From: Coenobita brevimanus | Taxonomy: Eukaryota; Arthropoda; Malacostraca; Decapoda; Coenobitidae | Length of the DNA: 64,000 nt | Direction of reading: 5' to 3' | Assembly: GCA_032717465.1 (NCBI GenBank) | Contig: CM064666.1 | Coordinates: forward strand, 21,409,732 to 21,473,731 | The notes under the pieces: generated by a model | Seen by the model: only the letters and a program-made list of their open reading frames with translations | Database searches by the model: none | What the model was told of the DNA's origin: nothing | Program-made: the position numbers and the translations under genes | Shown: piece by piece, positions 1 through 12,094 of the stretch | Numbering within the stretch: position 1 is the first letter of the stretch | Layout of the letters: each line of letters opens with the position of its first letter

Positions 1-129
1 GAAAACGAGAGGTGATGATCCGAACTTTCATCAAGCATGTACATACGAACAAACAGATAGCCTACACTGGTGCCAGGCCCTTACCCACCTCTCGTGGCGG
101 GGTGGCCCAGGTGGAAAGTTTGGCGACTG
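1..129. mobile_element. Right terminal inverted repeat of 2.36-kb TIR element, copy 1 (left part outside window)
   Basis: This stretch is nearly identical to the right end of the complete element at 49797-52157. It ends in GGCGACTG followed by TA at 130-131, the same terminus and target dinucleotide as the complete copy. The rest of the element would lie to the left of the window. It belongs to the large duplicated block that starts again at 52027, so it is probably a copy by segmental duplication rather than an independent insertion. Confidence 0.75.
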
Positions 130-598
130 TACATATATATATCGGTAATGAATGGTTTATTCCTTTTTATAAATTTTTGGGTGACTAAAATTCTTATTAA
201 TATTCTTTCTCTCGAGGCATCACAGTTTTGAGAGATTTTTCTTAAGGAAATGTGGCATATGATGTAACACGATCATTCATAGTTTTTTTTCTTTTCTTAT
301 ATTCAGTAAGGAGGCTTGATATAATTTTGATGTGCTACTACTTTAGATATGAAACAATACGTTTTCGGTTTCTTGCTTGCTTCGGTGAACCCCACATCAA
401 TATAAACTTGTTCATAAAACCTCAAATTCCATCTGTTGTATCGTGTCAATATTTTTCTTGTATATTTCTTAAACGTGATTTTCTCACTGCCTAAAAAGTG
501 GTGTGAGGTTTTGGAAATAATAATTTTTTACTATATATTTGGTAGTGGAATATTTATCGATTTCACCCAAAAGCACATTTATACAGCCATCACTCTAG

Positions 599-600
<2 letters not shown>

Positions 601-648
<48 letters not shown>
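601..648. repeat. (TA)n microsatellite in monomer B
   Basis: About 48 bp of pure AT alternation directly after the conserved CAGCCATCACTC block. The duplicated counterpart at 52629-52730 is about twice as long. Confidence 0.95.
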
Positions 649-651
<3 letters not shown>

Positions 652-1821
652 AGGAGAAAAAAGGATATGAGCCATAACTTCATCACAAAGGATCTACTTT
701 TTTTCCTTGGAGTCACTCTTGCTCCATCAACCTGATTTTTTTTTAGAGCCATCATGAACAATAAAACTACGTATGTGTGGAACCAAGTAATATTCATAAA
801 TTGTATATCTCAGCTTTACTATGCATTTACTTTTTCATAATAATACACTTGTAATAACCAATACCTAAGTAATTTTCTTATAACGATTTAATGACTTTAC
901 ATGTGGTTCTTACGTTGGTAGAAATGGACATTGATTTCAGACGAACCATTATACTGGGAAAACATTCTAATTTTTAAATTTCATTATGATGCTCAAGGTT
1001 CCACGTTATTCACATAAAAGCAATATTCCTTGTATTTCTTAATTTCCAAGTTGTTTTCGTCTCATTGAGTTTAAACTTGTCAAATGCCACCTTTCCTTAT
1101 CTTTGAACCGATTTCTAGAGAATATTATCTGATTTAAACTTGTGCTTACTTCTCTTCCTGGGCCTAACTTCTTTAACTTAAATGTTTTCTGAATTTTGTA
1201 TAAAATTGGGTGTCCAAGCTAACATAGGACAAATATGTGAAAGTTTAATATTTAGTGTTTTTTCACCTAGTTATGTGATAATTATGATCATTCAAGTACA
1301 ATAGCTTTCAATTCTGAAACGGACGCATTTACCTTAATACTTTATTCTTTTTTTAATACTCTTTTCCACTACAAGAAAATAAATGCCACGAAATTCCCTC
1401 TTCCTATCGAAATAATCCAATCTCCAGTCGATATTAATACAGTTCATTCATTGTTCCACCGTTCTTTATTTTTCTTACTGTCATGTACTATTTAATGAGG
1501 AATCAAGTTTTAAATTGTATCTTTTTTTTTTTTGGGGGGGTGCAATACCTTTCATACTTTATCTTGTTAACTATTGCGGGAGACAATAGCTCATCATCAT
1601 TTCTTTTCACGAATTATCAGATTTTTGAGACAATCTACATAAGAATCTCTTTTTTTTTTTTTCATTCAATCAAGAAGTTCGATGGAAATTTCATATGGTA
1701 CTAATGACTGTAAAATAAAAAAAAAACGTCTTTATTCAATTTTTTTTTTTTTTGACACCACATCAACTAGAACTTCTTGTTCCTAAACACCTGAGATATG
1801 AGCTCTTTTTACGCAAGATCG

Positions 1822-1827
<6 letters not shown>

Positions 1828-1915
<88 letters not shown>

Positions 1916-1920
1916 ATCTA

Positions 1921-1981
<61 letters not shown>
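1828..1981. repeat. (TA)n microsatellite with TATC interruption, C/D boundary
   Basis: About 150 bp of TA repeat interrupted near 1911-1923 by a short TATC run. It sits between the conserved AAGATCGACA block and ACCTTCAGAAGTGTCC. Counterparts at 53911-53965 and 58511-58653 differ greatly in length and lack the TATC interruption. Confidence 0.95.
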
Positions 1982-1983
<2 letters not shown>

Positions 1984-4055
1984 CCTTCAGAAGTGTCCCC
2001 TGAGTTTTGGAAGTAACTGGGTGTGTTTCACAACCAATATTGGTACCTTTGTTGATATATATTCTCTGATATCGCAAAAATATTTTACAGCCATCACCCC
2101 CATAAATTATTTTTGAACTACTCTCCAAATGGATTCTATTAGGCATAACAAGTTCACAATTAGCCCTACATTTTACAAATGAAAAAAGTCACAAATGACC
2201 CAGTGTTCAAATAGAGAAAATTAAAACATTCCAGTCGATATTAACACAGTTCATTTAGTGTTCCATCAACCTACATTTTTTTTTTTTTTTTTTTAGCCCC
2301 ATGCATTATATGGATACGGATATGAGGAATGGTAATTAATTATATATCTTGGTATTGCGATAGAGTTTAACCCATCATATAAGCTTTAGGTAAAGTTCAA
2401 ATACTCATTTATATTCCTTGTTACGAGGAATCACACTTTTGAGGGATTTTACGTAAGGAAATGTGGTTTATGGTGTACCACGAATTTTGATAATGTTCTT
2501 TATTCTCTTCTATTTCTATATTCAGTCAGGAGGCTGATGTAATGTTGATGTGCTACTACTTCAGATAAGAAAAAACACATTCGACGTATCTCTCTTATTG
2601 TGTTATTAAAACCTCTACTTCCAGCTCTCTTTACGTGTCGATCGATTTCTTTTTCGATGTTTCCTTAATTTGCTTATTTTCACGTAGATAAAAGTATTCT
2701 GGGCTTGGAAATAATCTATTCCGTTTCTCAGTCACCTTTGAGTACATTTGTGGAAACTGAATATTGAGTGATTTCGCCCAAAAACGATTATACAGCCATC
2801 ACTGTCGATCAATAATTTCTTTTTATCCCCTGAGCGGATTATATGAGTTGAAAGTATTTCATAATTGGCACTACTTTTTATCCTTGGGGTCACGCCTGCT
2901 TCAGCATCTTGATTATTTCTTAGAGCCAGAAAGCAGGTAATGTTCAATACTTGTATACTTCAGTTCGAGTAGGCATTTACATTTTCTTAATATTATTTAT
3001 GTAATACTCTACCAAAATAATTTTATTTTAACGATTTATTGGCTTTTTGAGTGATTTAACCTTGGTAAATATGAATAATGATATCAAACGAAAAGTCATA
3101 CTGGCAAAATATTTATTTTTTTAAAACTCATCAGGAGGCTCAAGGTACCACTTTATCTACTTTGTTATACACATAAAAATAACCCATTATATCTCTTAAT
3201 TGCCAAATTGCTTTCACTACTCATTGATTTGAAGCCAGTCAAATGCAACCCTTCTTTACCTTTGAACAGATTTCAAATGACTATTGTCAAAACTTTTTAC
3301 TATTTTTTTTTTTTTTTTTTTTTGAGGCCGTACTTCTTCCTCAGAAATTTATTTTGGCTTTTGTATAGAATTAGGCGTGTTTCCCAGGTAATTTAGGGCA
3401 CATTTGTTACTTTTATATTTTGTGTCTTCCAACCTAGTTCCGTGATTTTTTTTGGATCACTAATGTGATAGATTTCAATTTTCACGTCTCATTGAGGTTA
3501 AACCCGTCAAATGCCACTTTTACTTAGCTTTTAACCGGTGCTGACTTTTCTTCCTAGGTCTAACTTATCTTCAGAAGTATTTTCTGATTTTTGTATACAA
3601 TAGGGAGTGTCTCCCAGCTAATTTAGGGGACATGTTAAAAGTAAATATTTAGTCTTTTCCCACCTACTTATGTAATATTTAGGATCACTCAAGTAAAATA
3701 GATTCCAAATACATCTGAAGCGAAAACATTTACCTTAATATTTTATTCTACAAAAGAAAATAAATGCCATCAAATTCCCCCTTCCTAACGAAAAAATCCA
3801 ATCTCCAGACGAGATTAATACAGTTCATTGTCTTCCATCATTCCTCATTTTTTGTGGCTGTCATTCACTATATATCTAAATAGATGAAAAAAGTTTTAAA
3901 ATGTAATTAGTTATTTTTGGGTATTGCAATAGAGTTTATACTTTCTCGTTTTAACTATTGCGGGAGTCAATAGCCCTTCACCATTTCTTTTCACGCATTA
4001 TCAGATTTTTGAGACATTCTACATAAGGAGGTGTGGCTTATATTTTAAAACGTTC

Positions 4056-4059
<4 letters not shown>

Positions 4060-4134
<75 letters not shown>
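4060..4134. repeat. (TA)n followed by a T-run in monomer C
   Basis: About 46 bp of TA repeat followed by about 29 T. It lies after the conserved CGTTCTTTCA block. Counterparts are at 56017-56072 and 60707-60766, with different TA and T lengths. Confidence 0.95.
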
Positions 4135-6949
4135 CAAATGATACTACATGTAAAAAAAAATCCGTTCTTATTCAAAAATTCTCGCTTGTTTCTTTGAAAC
4201 ATCAACTGGAACTTCTTGTTCGTTAACTTAAGATCAACATCTTTTTATATCCTTTCCAATTGTTTTTTTTTTTTAACCAGGTGTCCTCTGATTTTGGGGA
4301 GTAATTGATTGTGTTTCACAATCAATTTGGGTATATTTGTGGAAGATGAATATTTAGTGATATCCGAAATATATGTTTATAGAGCCAACACTCTAGTAAA
4401 ATATTTTTGAACTCCCCCCAAGCAGGATGCTATTAGCCGAAAGAAGTTCAAAATTAGCCTATTTTACAAATGAAAAGTCACAAATGACCCAGTCTTCATA
4501 AAAAGAAAATTAAAACATTCCAAGCGATATTATCACTTCATTTAGTGATCCTTAACTTCCATTTTTTTTTTTTTCATACAAAATATGCCTATGGATATGA
4601 GAAATGGCAATTAATTATATATTTTGAAACTGGGATAGATTTTATACCTTCATATAAATTTTCTGTAAGGTTCAAATACTCATTAATATTCCTTCTTACG
4701 AGGAATCACAATTACGAGAGATTTTACGTTATGAAATTTGGTTTTGGTGTATCGTTTTTTTTTTTTTCTTGTATTGAGTCAAGAAGATAATGTAATTTTG
4801 ATGTGCTTATACTTCAGATAAGAAAGAATTTTGATGTCTCGCTTTTTTGTTCATAAACCTCTGATTCCATCTCTACGTGTTGATCGATTTCTTTTTTGAT
4901 TATTTTTATTATTTTCACACCGAAAAACGTATTTTGGGTTTTGGAAATATTCGGGTGCGTTTCTCAGTCATTTTTAAGTACATTAATGGAAATTAAATAT
5001 TTAGTAATTTCGCCTAAATATCACACCAGAGCAATAGGTACTATTTACACCCCGAAGCGGATGATATGAGCCAAAATGAGTTCATAATTGGCATTACTTT
5101 TCATCCTTGGAGTCACGCCTGCTCCTGCATCCTGATTTTTCTTAGAGAACTCCGTACCTCAGGAACCAGGTACGGATCTCAGTTCGACATTGCATTTACA
5201 TTTTCTTAAAAATATATATATGTAATACTCACTAGCAAAATAATTTTATTTTAACGATTTATTGGCTTTCTGGGTGATTTCATTTTATTACATTTGAATA
5301 ATGGTATCATACGAACCGTCATGCTAGGAAAATATTTAGTTTTTTAAAATTCATCAGTAGGCTAAAGGTGCCACTTTATCTACCTAGTTATACATATAAA
5401 AATAACATCCATCATATTTATTAATTTCCAAGTTTTTTTGACTCTTTTATTTTAAACCTGTCAAATGCCACCTTTCTTTACCTGTTAACCGATTTCAAAT
5501 GACGTCTAAGTAAAACTCTTTACCGATTTTTTTTTTTTTCCGAGGCTGAACTTCATCCTCATAAATGTTTTCTGTTTTTTGTATTCAATTGGGAATGTTT
5601 CCCAGCTAATTTAGGGCACATTTGTTAAACTTGCATATTTAGTGTTTTGCATCCCAGTTCCGTCATTGTTAGGATCATTAATATGATAGATTTCAATTTA
5701 CTCGAACGAAAACGAATATGCTGTAAAAAATCTTGTAACATTGTTTTTTTTCATCCTCAAGCTATCACTACAAAAGAAAATAAATACCCCAAAGACCGTC
5801 TTCCTAGCGTAAAAACGCAAGCTCGATAAGGCATTAGAATAATTAAATCAGTGTTCAATTTTTTTTTTTTTTTTGGAATTGTCCTGTTCTATGTAGGTGA
5901 GTAATAAAGTTTTCGATGGTATATATTTTTTATTGGAACCATGTTTTTCCTATTATGTATTTATTAGTGAGTCAAAAGCTCATCAATATTCCTTCTCAGG
6001 GGTTATCAGAGTTTTGAGGGATTCTAGGAAAGGAAATGTGACTTCTGTTATAACAATTTTTTTTTTTCTGTTTAACATTGAATCAGGCAGATCCATGAAA
6101 ATTTAATATGCTACTCCTGAGATAAAAGAGAAAACTGTTCTTATTCAAAGATTTTTGCTTGTTTCGGTGACAATTGGAGCGTCTTGTTCTTAAACCCCAC
6201 CGATGAGTTCTTTTAACGTAAGATCGATATCCTGTTATGTGTTTCCTAAATACGATTTTTTTCACCGTCAGTAGTGTCTTCTGGGTTTGGGAATAATTAG
6301 GTGTATTTCACCACCAATTCTGGGTATATTTGTGGAAGATATGTATTTAGCTATTTCTCCAAGAAATATGCTTATACAGCCTTAACTCCTATATAATGTT
6401 TCCAACTACCCACAAAACGAATGTGATCATCCGTGACGTTAAAAATTAACCGTACTTTTTACAAATGAAGTCAAAAATGACCCATCTTCCTAACGTAAAA
6501 ATCAAAACTTTCCAGACGACAGTGTTCCTTCAAGTTGTATTTTTATTCAAGATGTTATGCGTTATATGTCTACGGAGATGAGGAATATAAATATAAATGG
6601 TACTTATATATCTCCGTATTGCCATGTTTATTCCTTTTTATTAATTTTCTGATTGGAGTCATCTTATTAAAATTCCTTCTTACGAGGCATCACAATTTTG
6701 AGACATTTTTACTTAAGGAAATGAAGCTTATGGTGTAACACGAACATTCAGTGTACTTTTTTTTTTTCTTTTCATATTCAGTAAGGAGGCTTGATTTAAT
6801 TTTGATATGCTGCTATTTCAGATGAGAAATAATACTCTTTTGAAGTTTCTTGTTTCAGTGACCCCCACATCAATAAAAAACATACAGTATTGTTCATTAA
6901 ACCTCAGATTTCAGCTCTCCTTAAGCGTCAATCTTTTTCTTGTTATATA

Positions 6950-8468
6950 CACTTCTCAAAACAATTAAGGGAACAAGATTTTGATTTGTGATATTTCAGA
7001 ATCTAAGCTTTGTTTATGTTCAGAATTGCTTATGGGTATATCTCGATACGTTAGCAATGAAAGGCAATGTTCAGCAAGGAATCAAAACGATAACGATTGT
7101 TGGAACAAGCGAGTACCAGATAACCCCCACTCATCCACGGAATGTCTCAGAATTGTCTTAAAAACTGGTTCTTAAGTCTCTAGTAATGAGTGTAACCTCC
7201 TCTTCCCTGGATGCACTCCCGACAACGACGAGTCATGCTCCGAATCACGCGTCGTATGGCGTCTGGGGGATGTTCCCCCACTCTGCCTCCAAAGCCTCGG
7301 TAAGTGCTGGAACGCTATCAGGCCGAGGTTGACGAGCATGTATCCTCCGTGTCAGCATGTCCCAAACATGCTCGATGAGATTGAGGTCTAGTGAGCGTGC
7401 TGTCCATTCCATTATGGCGATCCCTTGCTCCTGGAGGAAGTTCATCGAGACACGTACAGTGTGAGGGTGCGCATTGTCCTGCATGAAAAGGAACTCTCCC
7501 ACGGCCCCAGCAAAAAGCCTTACCACAGGGTCCAGTATCTGTTCCACATATCGTGCAGCTGTCAGGGTACAGCCATTCAGCACAACAAGGTCTGTGCGTC
7601 TCTCAATGCATATGCCCCCCCAGAGCATTACGGAACCACCACCATACAGGTCATGTTCCACAAAGTTGCACGGTGCGTACCGCCTTCCAGCATGTCTCCA
7701 CACTCTGATACGGCGGTCGTTGGTCGAAACACTGAATCTGCTTTCATCTAAGAACAGTACTGGGGTCCAGTGGCGTAACTGCCACTGTACTTGATCTCGG
7801 GCGAACTCCAGACGTGCTCTTCGGTGAGCTGGGGTCAAAACTGGGGCCACAACAGGTCGTCTAGCCCTCGTGAAGCTGATTGCGCACAGTCTGGTTTGAG
7901 ACACTTGACCCCAGTCGCCCGTTGGAAGTCGTTTTGCAGTGCCCGGGCAGTACTCTGTCGATTCCGGGTGGCCAGCACTCGCAGGTAGCGGTCTTGTCTT
8001 GCCGATGTCATGCGTCTGCGACCTTGCCCAGGTCTTCTGGTGTACAGCCCTTCATCTTGGTATCGTCTCCAGACCCGGTTGATGACGCTACGAGACACTC
8101 CAAGGCCTTGGGCAACCCTTCTTTGGGTGTGTCCTTCCTCGAGCATCTCAGGTAAGGACAAATACCGCCGCACACACTCAGTGATGACAGGGAAACACAA
8201 CGAAATCGCCCAAAGCTAGAAACACCTCATGTTGATGCTGATTTTGACCAATTCTATTCAATGAAAAATGAAATTTTCACTCTTTATATAGGGGTAGGGT
8301 GACTCCCATTTTTATTGACATACTCAGAAAGGACAACTCAACTCACACAGATGTATTCGGTTCCTCAATCATTGCTCAGCTCACAACACTATTTCTGAAC
8401 CCAAACAAAGCATAGATTCGGAAAGATCACAAATCAAAATCTTGTTCCCTTAATTGTCTTGAGTAGTG
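6950..8468 (-). mobile_element. Tc1/mariner-family DNA transposon, 1519 bp
   Basis: Inverted terminal repeats of about 77 bp (6950-7027 and 8391-8468) start with CACT(T/A)CTCAA(A/G)ACAATTAAGG and differ at roughly nine positions. The element is flanked by TA on both sides (6948-6949 and 8469-8470), the Tc1/mariner target duplication, and it interrupts satellite monomer B between TTGTTATA and TTTTCTAAACG. It carries one transposase gene on the minus strand that is broken by frameshifts, so this copy cannot move itself. A second copy at the same satellite position begins at 63620, so the insertion predates the large duplication. Confidence 0.95.
7180..8200 (-). pseudogene. Tc1-like DD34E transposase, frameshifted
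   Basis: The gene would encode a cut-and-paste transposase of about 340 residues, the usual Tc1 length. Start is the ATG at 8200; the natural stop is the TAG at 7180-7182. The N-terminal part (8200 to about 7895) has a helix-turn-helix DNA-binding region containing RRVAQGLGVSRSVINRVWRR and a second basic segment with the RRPGQGRRR linker. The catalytic part shows FLDESRF (first Asp), MQDNAHPH (second Asp) and LDLNLIEHVWD (Glu), with 34 residues between the second Asp and the Glu. The family usually has SPDLNPIE at the last motif; here both prolines are leucine. One frameshift near 7895 separates the two halves. A one-base deletion near 7264-7268 truncates the C-terminus; the copy at 63850-64000 keeps that base. 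This is an inactive relic. Confidence 0.93.
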
Positions 8469-8470
8469 TA

Positions 8471-9192
8471 TTTTCTAAACGTGATTTTCTCACCTCGTAA
8501 AAACTGACGATTTTTGGAAATAATTGCGTGTGTTTCTCAATCACTTCTTAGTATATTTTTGGAAGTGGAATATTTATAGATATCGCCCAAAAACACATAT
8601 ATACAGCCATCACTCCGTTAAAATATATATATATTTTTTTTTACCCTAAAAGCTGACGATATGAGCATCACAAATGGCACTACTTTTCATCCTTGAAGGC
8701 AACCTGATTTTTTAGGGCCATCATGAACAATAGAACTGCGTGTGTGTGGAACCAAGTAATGTTTATAAATTGTATATTTCAGTTCGACTATGCATTTACA
8801 TTTTCATAATAATATATATAAAACAACAAATTCCTAAATAATTTTCTTTTAACGTTTTATTGACTTTACGAGTCGTTTTTACCTTGGTAGAAATGAATAA
8901 TTAGACGAACGATGATACTGGGAAAATATATTTTTTAAATTTCATCAGGAGGTTCAAGGTGCCACGTTAACGTCTTATACTCATAAAAACAATATCCCTT
9001 GTATCTCTTAATTTCGAAGTTGTTTTCACGTCCCATTGAGTTTAAACCCGTCAAATGCCACCTTTCCTTACCTTTGAAACGATTTCTAGTGACTATTATC
9101 TGATTTAAACTTGCTGCTGACTTTTCATCCTAGGCCTCACTTCCTTATCATCAGAAACGTTTTCTGAATTTTGTATACAATTGGGAGTGTCT
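8471..9192. repeat. Satellite block 2: monomer B into C
   Basis: Continuation of the B monomer after the Tc1 element (core near 8548) into the start of C, which is cut by the non-LTR retrotransposon. The last 12 bases, TTGGGAGTGTCT at 9181-9192, are the left target-site duplication and belong to the normal C monomer. A short TA tract lies at about 8621-8635. No gene. Confidence 0.85.
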
Positions 9193-9217
9193 GTCTATCT
9201 CTCTAATGCCAGACGCC

Positions 9218-9950
9218 TCAATCCCGTTCGGGGTGGCCACAAACAAATGGCCACGTCGCCTTGTCCCCCGCCATTTCACTGCCCCTCTGCCAGCTCACAT
9301 CCCCCTCTCTCATATCCCTGTCCACCGCATCCCTAGATCTCATCCTCGGCCTCCCTCTTCCCCCCTCCACCTCACTCACGTACACTGACTTCGTCAGTCT
9401 TTCATCTCCCATCCTCTCCACATGGCCAAACCACCTCAGTGTATTCCTCCTAACGCATCCTATCACATCCACATCCACACCACAACGCTCCTTTATATCC
9501 TCATTTATCAGCCTGTCTCACCATGTGACTTCACAGGCTCCTCTTAAATAACTCATTTCCACTGCCTCACTCTTGACTTGTGTCCTTTCAGCAACGTCCA
9601 AGGTTCACTTCCATACGTTAGAGTTGGTATCATAATACTGTCATGTAGTAACTTTTTCATTTCCATGCTCACTTCCCTGCTTCTTATCAAGGAACCAGCA
9701 ACCTTTCTTCCCTGCTGTACCCTTTCAAGCACTTCACCCTCCAAACCTCCATACTTACCCATCAAACTACCCAAGTACTTAAACGTACATTTTGCAATTC
9801 CTCACCATCCAACCTCGCTGTACATTCACTGATTTCACCTCTCTCAAAGACCATCACTTTACTCTTCCCTACATTCACCTTTAGATTCCATTTCTTGCAC
9901 TCTCCTAAACTCATCCACCAAGCCTTGCAGCTCTCCTTCGTCTTCACTCA
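9218..9950 (-). pseudogene. LINE C-terminal region (after RT), broken
   Basis: Two pieces follow the RT. The 9553-9774 piece ends with LTYGSEPWTLLKGHK, and the 9218-9478 piece contains RRNTLRWFGHVERM and a downstream GGRGRPRMR. Both blocks are typical of the tail of these LINE polyproteins, where an LTYGSE.W block is followed by an RLRWFGHV block. The stop after GHPERD is close to the 3' end of the element. The exact role of the tail (RNA or DNA binding) is not established here. Confidence 0.82.
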
Positions 9951-11230
9951 ACAACACAGCATCATCTGCAAACAACATTATAGGGATTTCCAAACACTAC
10001 CCTCTCTCACCAGGGCAACTCCAACAACCACTACCCTACCTTGTACCTCTTTTATTACCCCATCCATGTACAGATTGAACAACCATGGAGACATGACACA
10101 TCCCTGTTTCAATCCAACCTTCAAAGAGAAAAATTCAATCAGTTCACCATCCACACGCACTGCAGCCTTAGCACATACATACTCTTCACAGCATACAACT
10201 TCCCATCTACTCCATATATTCTTAATATTTTCCACAAACCTTGTCTATCCACCCTGTCATATCCTTTCTCGAAATCCATGAAAGCCGCATACAACTTCTT
10301 TCCCTTCTCTAGAAACTTTTCCACTAAAGATCTAAGAATGAATATCTGATCTACACAACCTCTTCCCTTCCTAAAGCCTCCCTGTTCTTCTCCAACTAAT
10401 TCCTCTGTCCTTTAACTCTGTCAATAAGTATCCTACCATACACTTTTCCTATTATACTAAGAAGACAAAAGCCCCTATGATTACCACACACTTCTTTTTC
10501 CCCTTTTCCTTTGTACGAGAATAATTATACCTGACTTCAAATCCTCCGGCACTCTACCTTCCTACCAGGCCAATATGCACATTTTCCACATCCATTCTAC
10601 TACTATCTCTCCCCCATGCTTCAGCATTTCACCACACACTCCATCAATTCCTGGGGCTTTCCCCAATTTAACTTTCTTCATTGCTTCCACAACTTCTATC
10701 CTACTGATTTCTTCCTGTCTTCTCACCTCCCTCCTTCTCCCAGCCATTCTCCAGCCACTTATACTCGCATTACTTCCATCCTCTATGTTCAACAATTCCT
10801 TAAAGTGTTTTCTCATCTGCTCACTTTTTCTCCCTTCTCCACTAGTAAATCTACCATTTTTATCTTTCACTCCCCTACTAACTTCACATCCACCCTGTCT
10901 TATTCTTTTCACCTCTTTCCATAAACTTTTCTTACAGTCCCTCCACTTTACACTCAAGTTCCTTCCAAATTCCTCATCCGCTCTCTTCTTACTAATCTTT
11001 TCACCTCTCTTTCTACATATAACTCTCTTCCGCCTCTCAACTTCTTCCACGCCTCTATTTCTCATCCAATCGTTGTATGCTTTCTTCTTTTGTGCAAAAG
11101 CGTGTCTCACTTCTTCATTCCACCATCCTGTTCCTTGCACACCCCTCCGTCTTTTCATCCCACACACCACATCACATGCTGCACATATTTCTTCACACAC
11201 CTTCCACGTCCCCCATCTGCTCCAATTCAT
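9950..11230 (-). pseudogene. LINE reverse transcriptase domain, broken
   Basis: The longest piece (11230-10562, 222 codons) begins with a basic linker containing GWWNEEVRHAF and ends with LGKAPGIDGVCGEML, the first conserved RT block. After frame changes come FMDFEKGYDRVDR (10139-10324 piece; catalytic Asp region), then GLKQGCVMSPWLFNLYMDG (9978-10235 piece), then FADD at 9961-9972, the catalytic pair. A frameshift follows FADD before NLKVNVGKSKVMVF. All core blocks survive in order, so the loss of function comes from scattered indels rather than deletion. Confidence 0.9.
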
Positions 11231-11445
11231 ATTTGCCCAATCGTTCCTCCACTTTTATCCTCTGCCTTTTTCTCATCCTCTTGTAACGTTTCCACTCTCC
11301 TTACAAATACTCGTTCTTCCCGTCCTTCTCTTCTATTCTCCCTCCTAATTGGATCTTGATTCTGGCCACCACCAAGTAGTGGTCAGAAAGTCCACTCCCC
11401 CAACCTTCATAAGCACTTGCATCAATTACATATTTTCGCATCCAT

Positions 11446-12085
11446 TCATCCACACACATAATCAATCATTGCCTTCCTTTCATTCAGTTCACCACCCACC
11501 CTTCTCATCACTCGACATGTATTTCTGTGGATCATTTTATGCCTGAATAGGGTATTGGCTATCACCAACCCCCTCCCAGCACAAATGTCCACTAACGCAC
11601 TCCCATTCTCATCTATCTCAGCAGGCACACCCCACACCAACTATGCTCATCCACCTTCACATTCCCTACCTTACCATTCATATCACCGATCAAAAACACA
11701 TTCCTTCCAAACTTTTCCATGCACACTTCCACATTTGTCCAGAACTCTTCTCTCACTCTGCTTGCACGATTTTGCGTTGGCGCATACACACACACACACA
11801 CACACAATCTCCCACGTTTGTATACCAACTTTCAATCTTACCCACATACTCTATGCTCTTCTTCCATCTTTTACTCACAACTATACATACTTCTTTTGCC
11901 CACTCATTCTCACCTAATCCTGCACATATAACCCATCCATACTCCCATTATCTCACACACCTTTCCATTTCGTTTCAGTTATTCCGCATACATCAACTTT
12001 CGCACCCTCAAGGACCTGGCAATATTTCTCTTTCACCTCATCATTCGCTCCCTTTACATTCCACGTTCCGATTACCAAGTCCTTT
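11446..12085 (-). pseudogene. LINE endonuclease domain (APE type), broken
   Basis: This is the nicking enzyme that starts target-primed reverse transcription. On the minus strand the N-terminal motif IGTWNVKGA is readable near 12055-12080, followed by DVCGITETKWKG, the expected Glu motif. Further on come YAPTQ and then GDMNGKVGN near 11663-11690, which supplies the Asp/Asn of the active site. The domain ends with MIDYV near 11455-11470, the usual family end. The pieces are in different frames (for example 11613-11828 and 11446-11640) and a stop follows ETKWKGV. A (CA)n run at 11789-11808 sits inside the domain and is translated as alternating Cys-Val. Confidence 0.88.
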
Positions 12086-12094
12086 GTCCGATCC

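Larger units (their letters stand above)
132..6947. repeat. Satellite block 1: monomers B-C-D-E-F, C-D-E-F-A and part of B
   Basis: Diverged tandem monomers with core motifs (TACATTTGTGG-like) near 545 (B), 1222 (C), 2040 (D), 2742 (E), 3402 (F), 3632 (C), 4321 (D), 4978 (E), 5610 (F) and 6312 (A). Near 3485 an F monomer switches directly into the B/C junction sequence, so A and B are skipped once. The block holds no gene: all open frames are short, and several are translations of (TA)n runs. Long T-runs lie at fixed points of the monomers. The B monomer that follows is interrupted by the Tc1 element and resumes at 8471. Nearly the whole block is repeated at 52160-63619. Confidence 0.85.
9193..12094 (-). 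mobile_element. Non-LTR retrotransposon (LINE) with APE endonuclease and RT, about 2.9 kb
   Basis: This GC-richer segment is inserted in satellite monomer C and flanked by a perfect 12-bp duplication, TTGGGAGTGTCT, at 9181-9192 and 12095-12106. Reading on the minus strand it carries, in order, an AP-type endonuclease, a reverse transcriptase and a C-terminal region. The endonuclease starts almost at the 5' end, so the element lacks an upstream first ORF or is slightly 5' truncated. There is no poly(A) tail; the 3' end finishes in AGAGAGATAGAC, which fits families with short simple tails. I assign it to the APE-containing LINEs but cannot fix the clade (RTE, Proto2 or a Jockey relative) without a phylogeny. 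Many frameshifts make it non-functional. Confidence 0.92.

Noticed and set aside
1752..2003. Open frames with long Ile-Tyr alternation (also near 436-735, 16233-16613, 22086-22430, 52465-52764, 58436-58741)
   Set aside because: They are translations of (TA)n microsatellites on either strand and have no conserved flanks.
132..6947. CRISPR array or bacterial operons
   Set aside because: Repeats are hundreds of bases long and diverged, there are no spacers of uniform length, and coding density is near zero with eukaryotic retroelements.
6981..7175. 64-codon frame repeated at 63651-63845
   Set aside because: It lies in the terminal and 5'-flanking region of the Tc1 element; its repetition is due to the segmental duplication and it has no known motif.
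7425..7794. Plus-strand frames across the Tc1 element
   Set aside because: Antisense shadows of the transposase gene.
10575..11348. 257-codon plus-strand frame rich in Ser, Leu, Pro and Phe
   Set aside because: It is the antisense of the LINE reverse transcriptase region; the minus strand carries the recognisable RT blocks.
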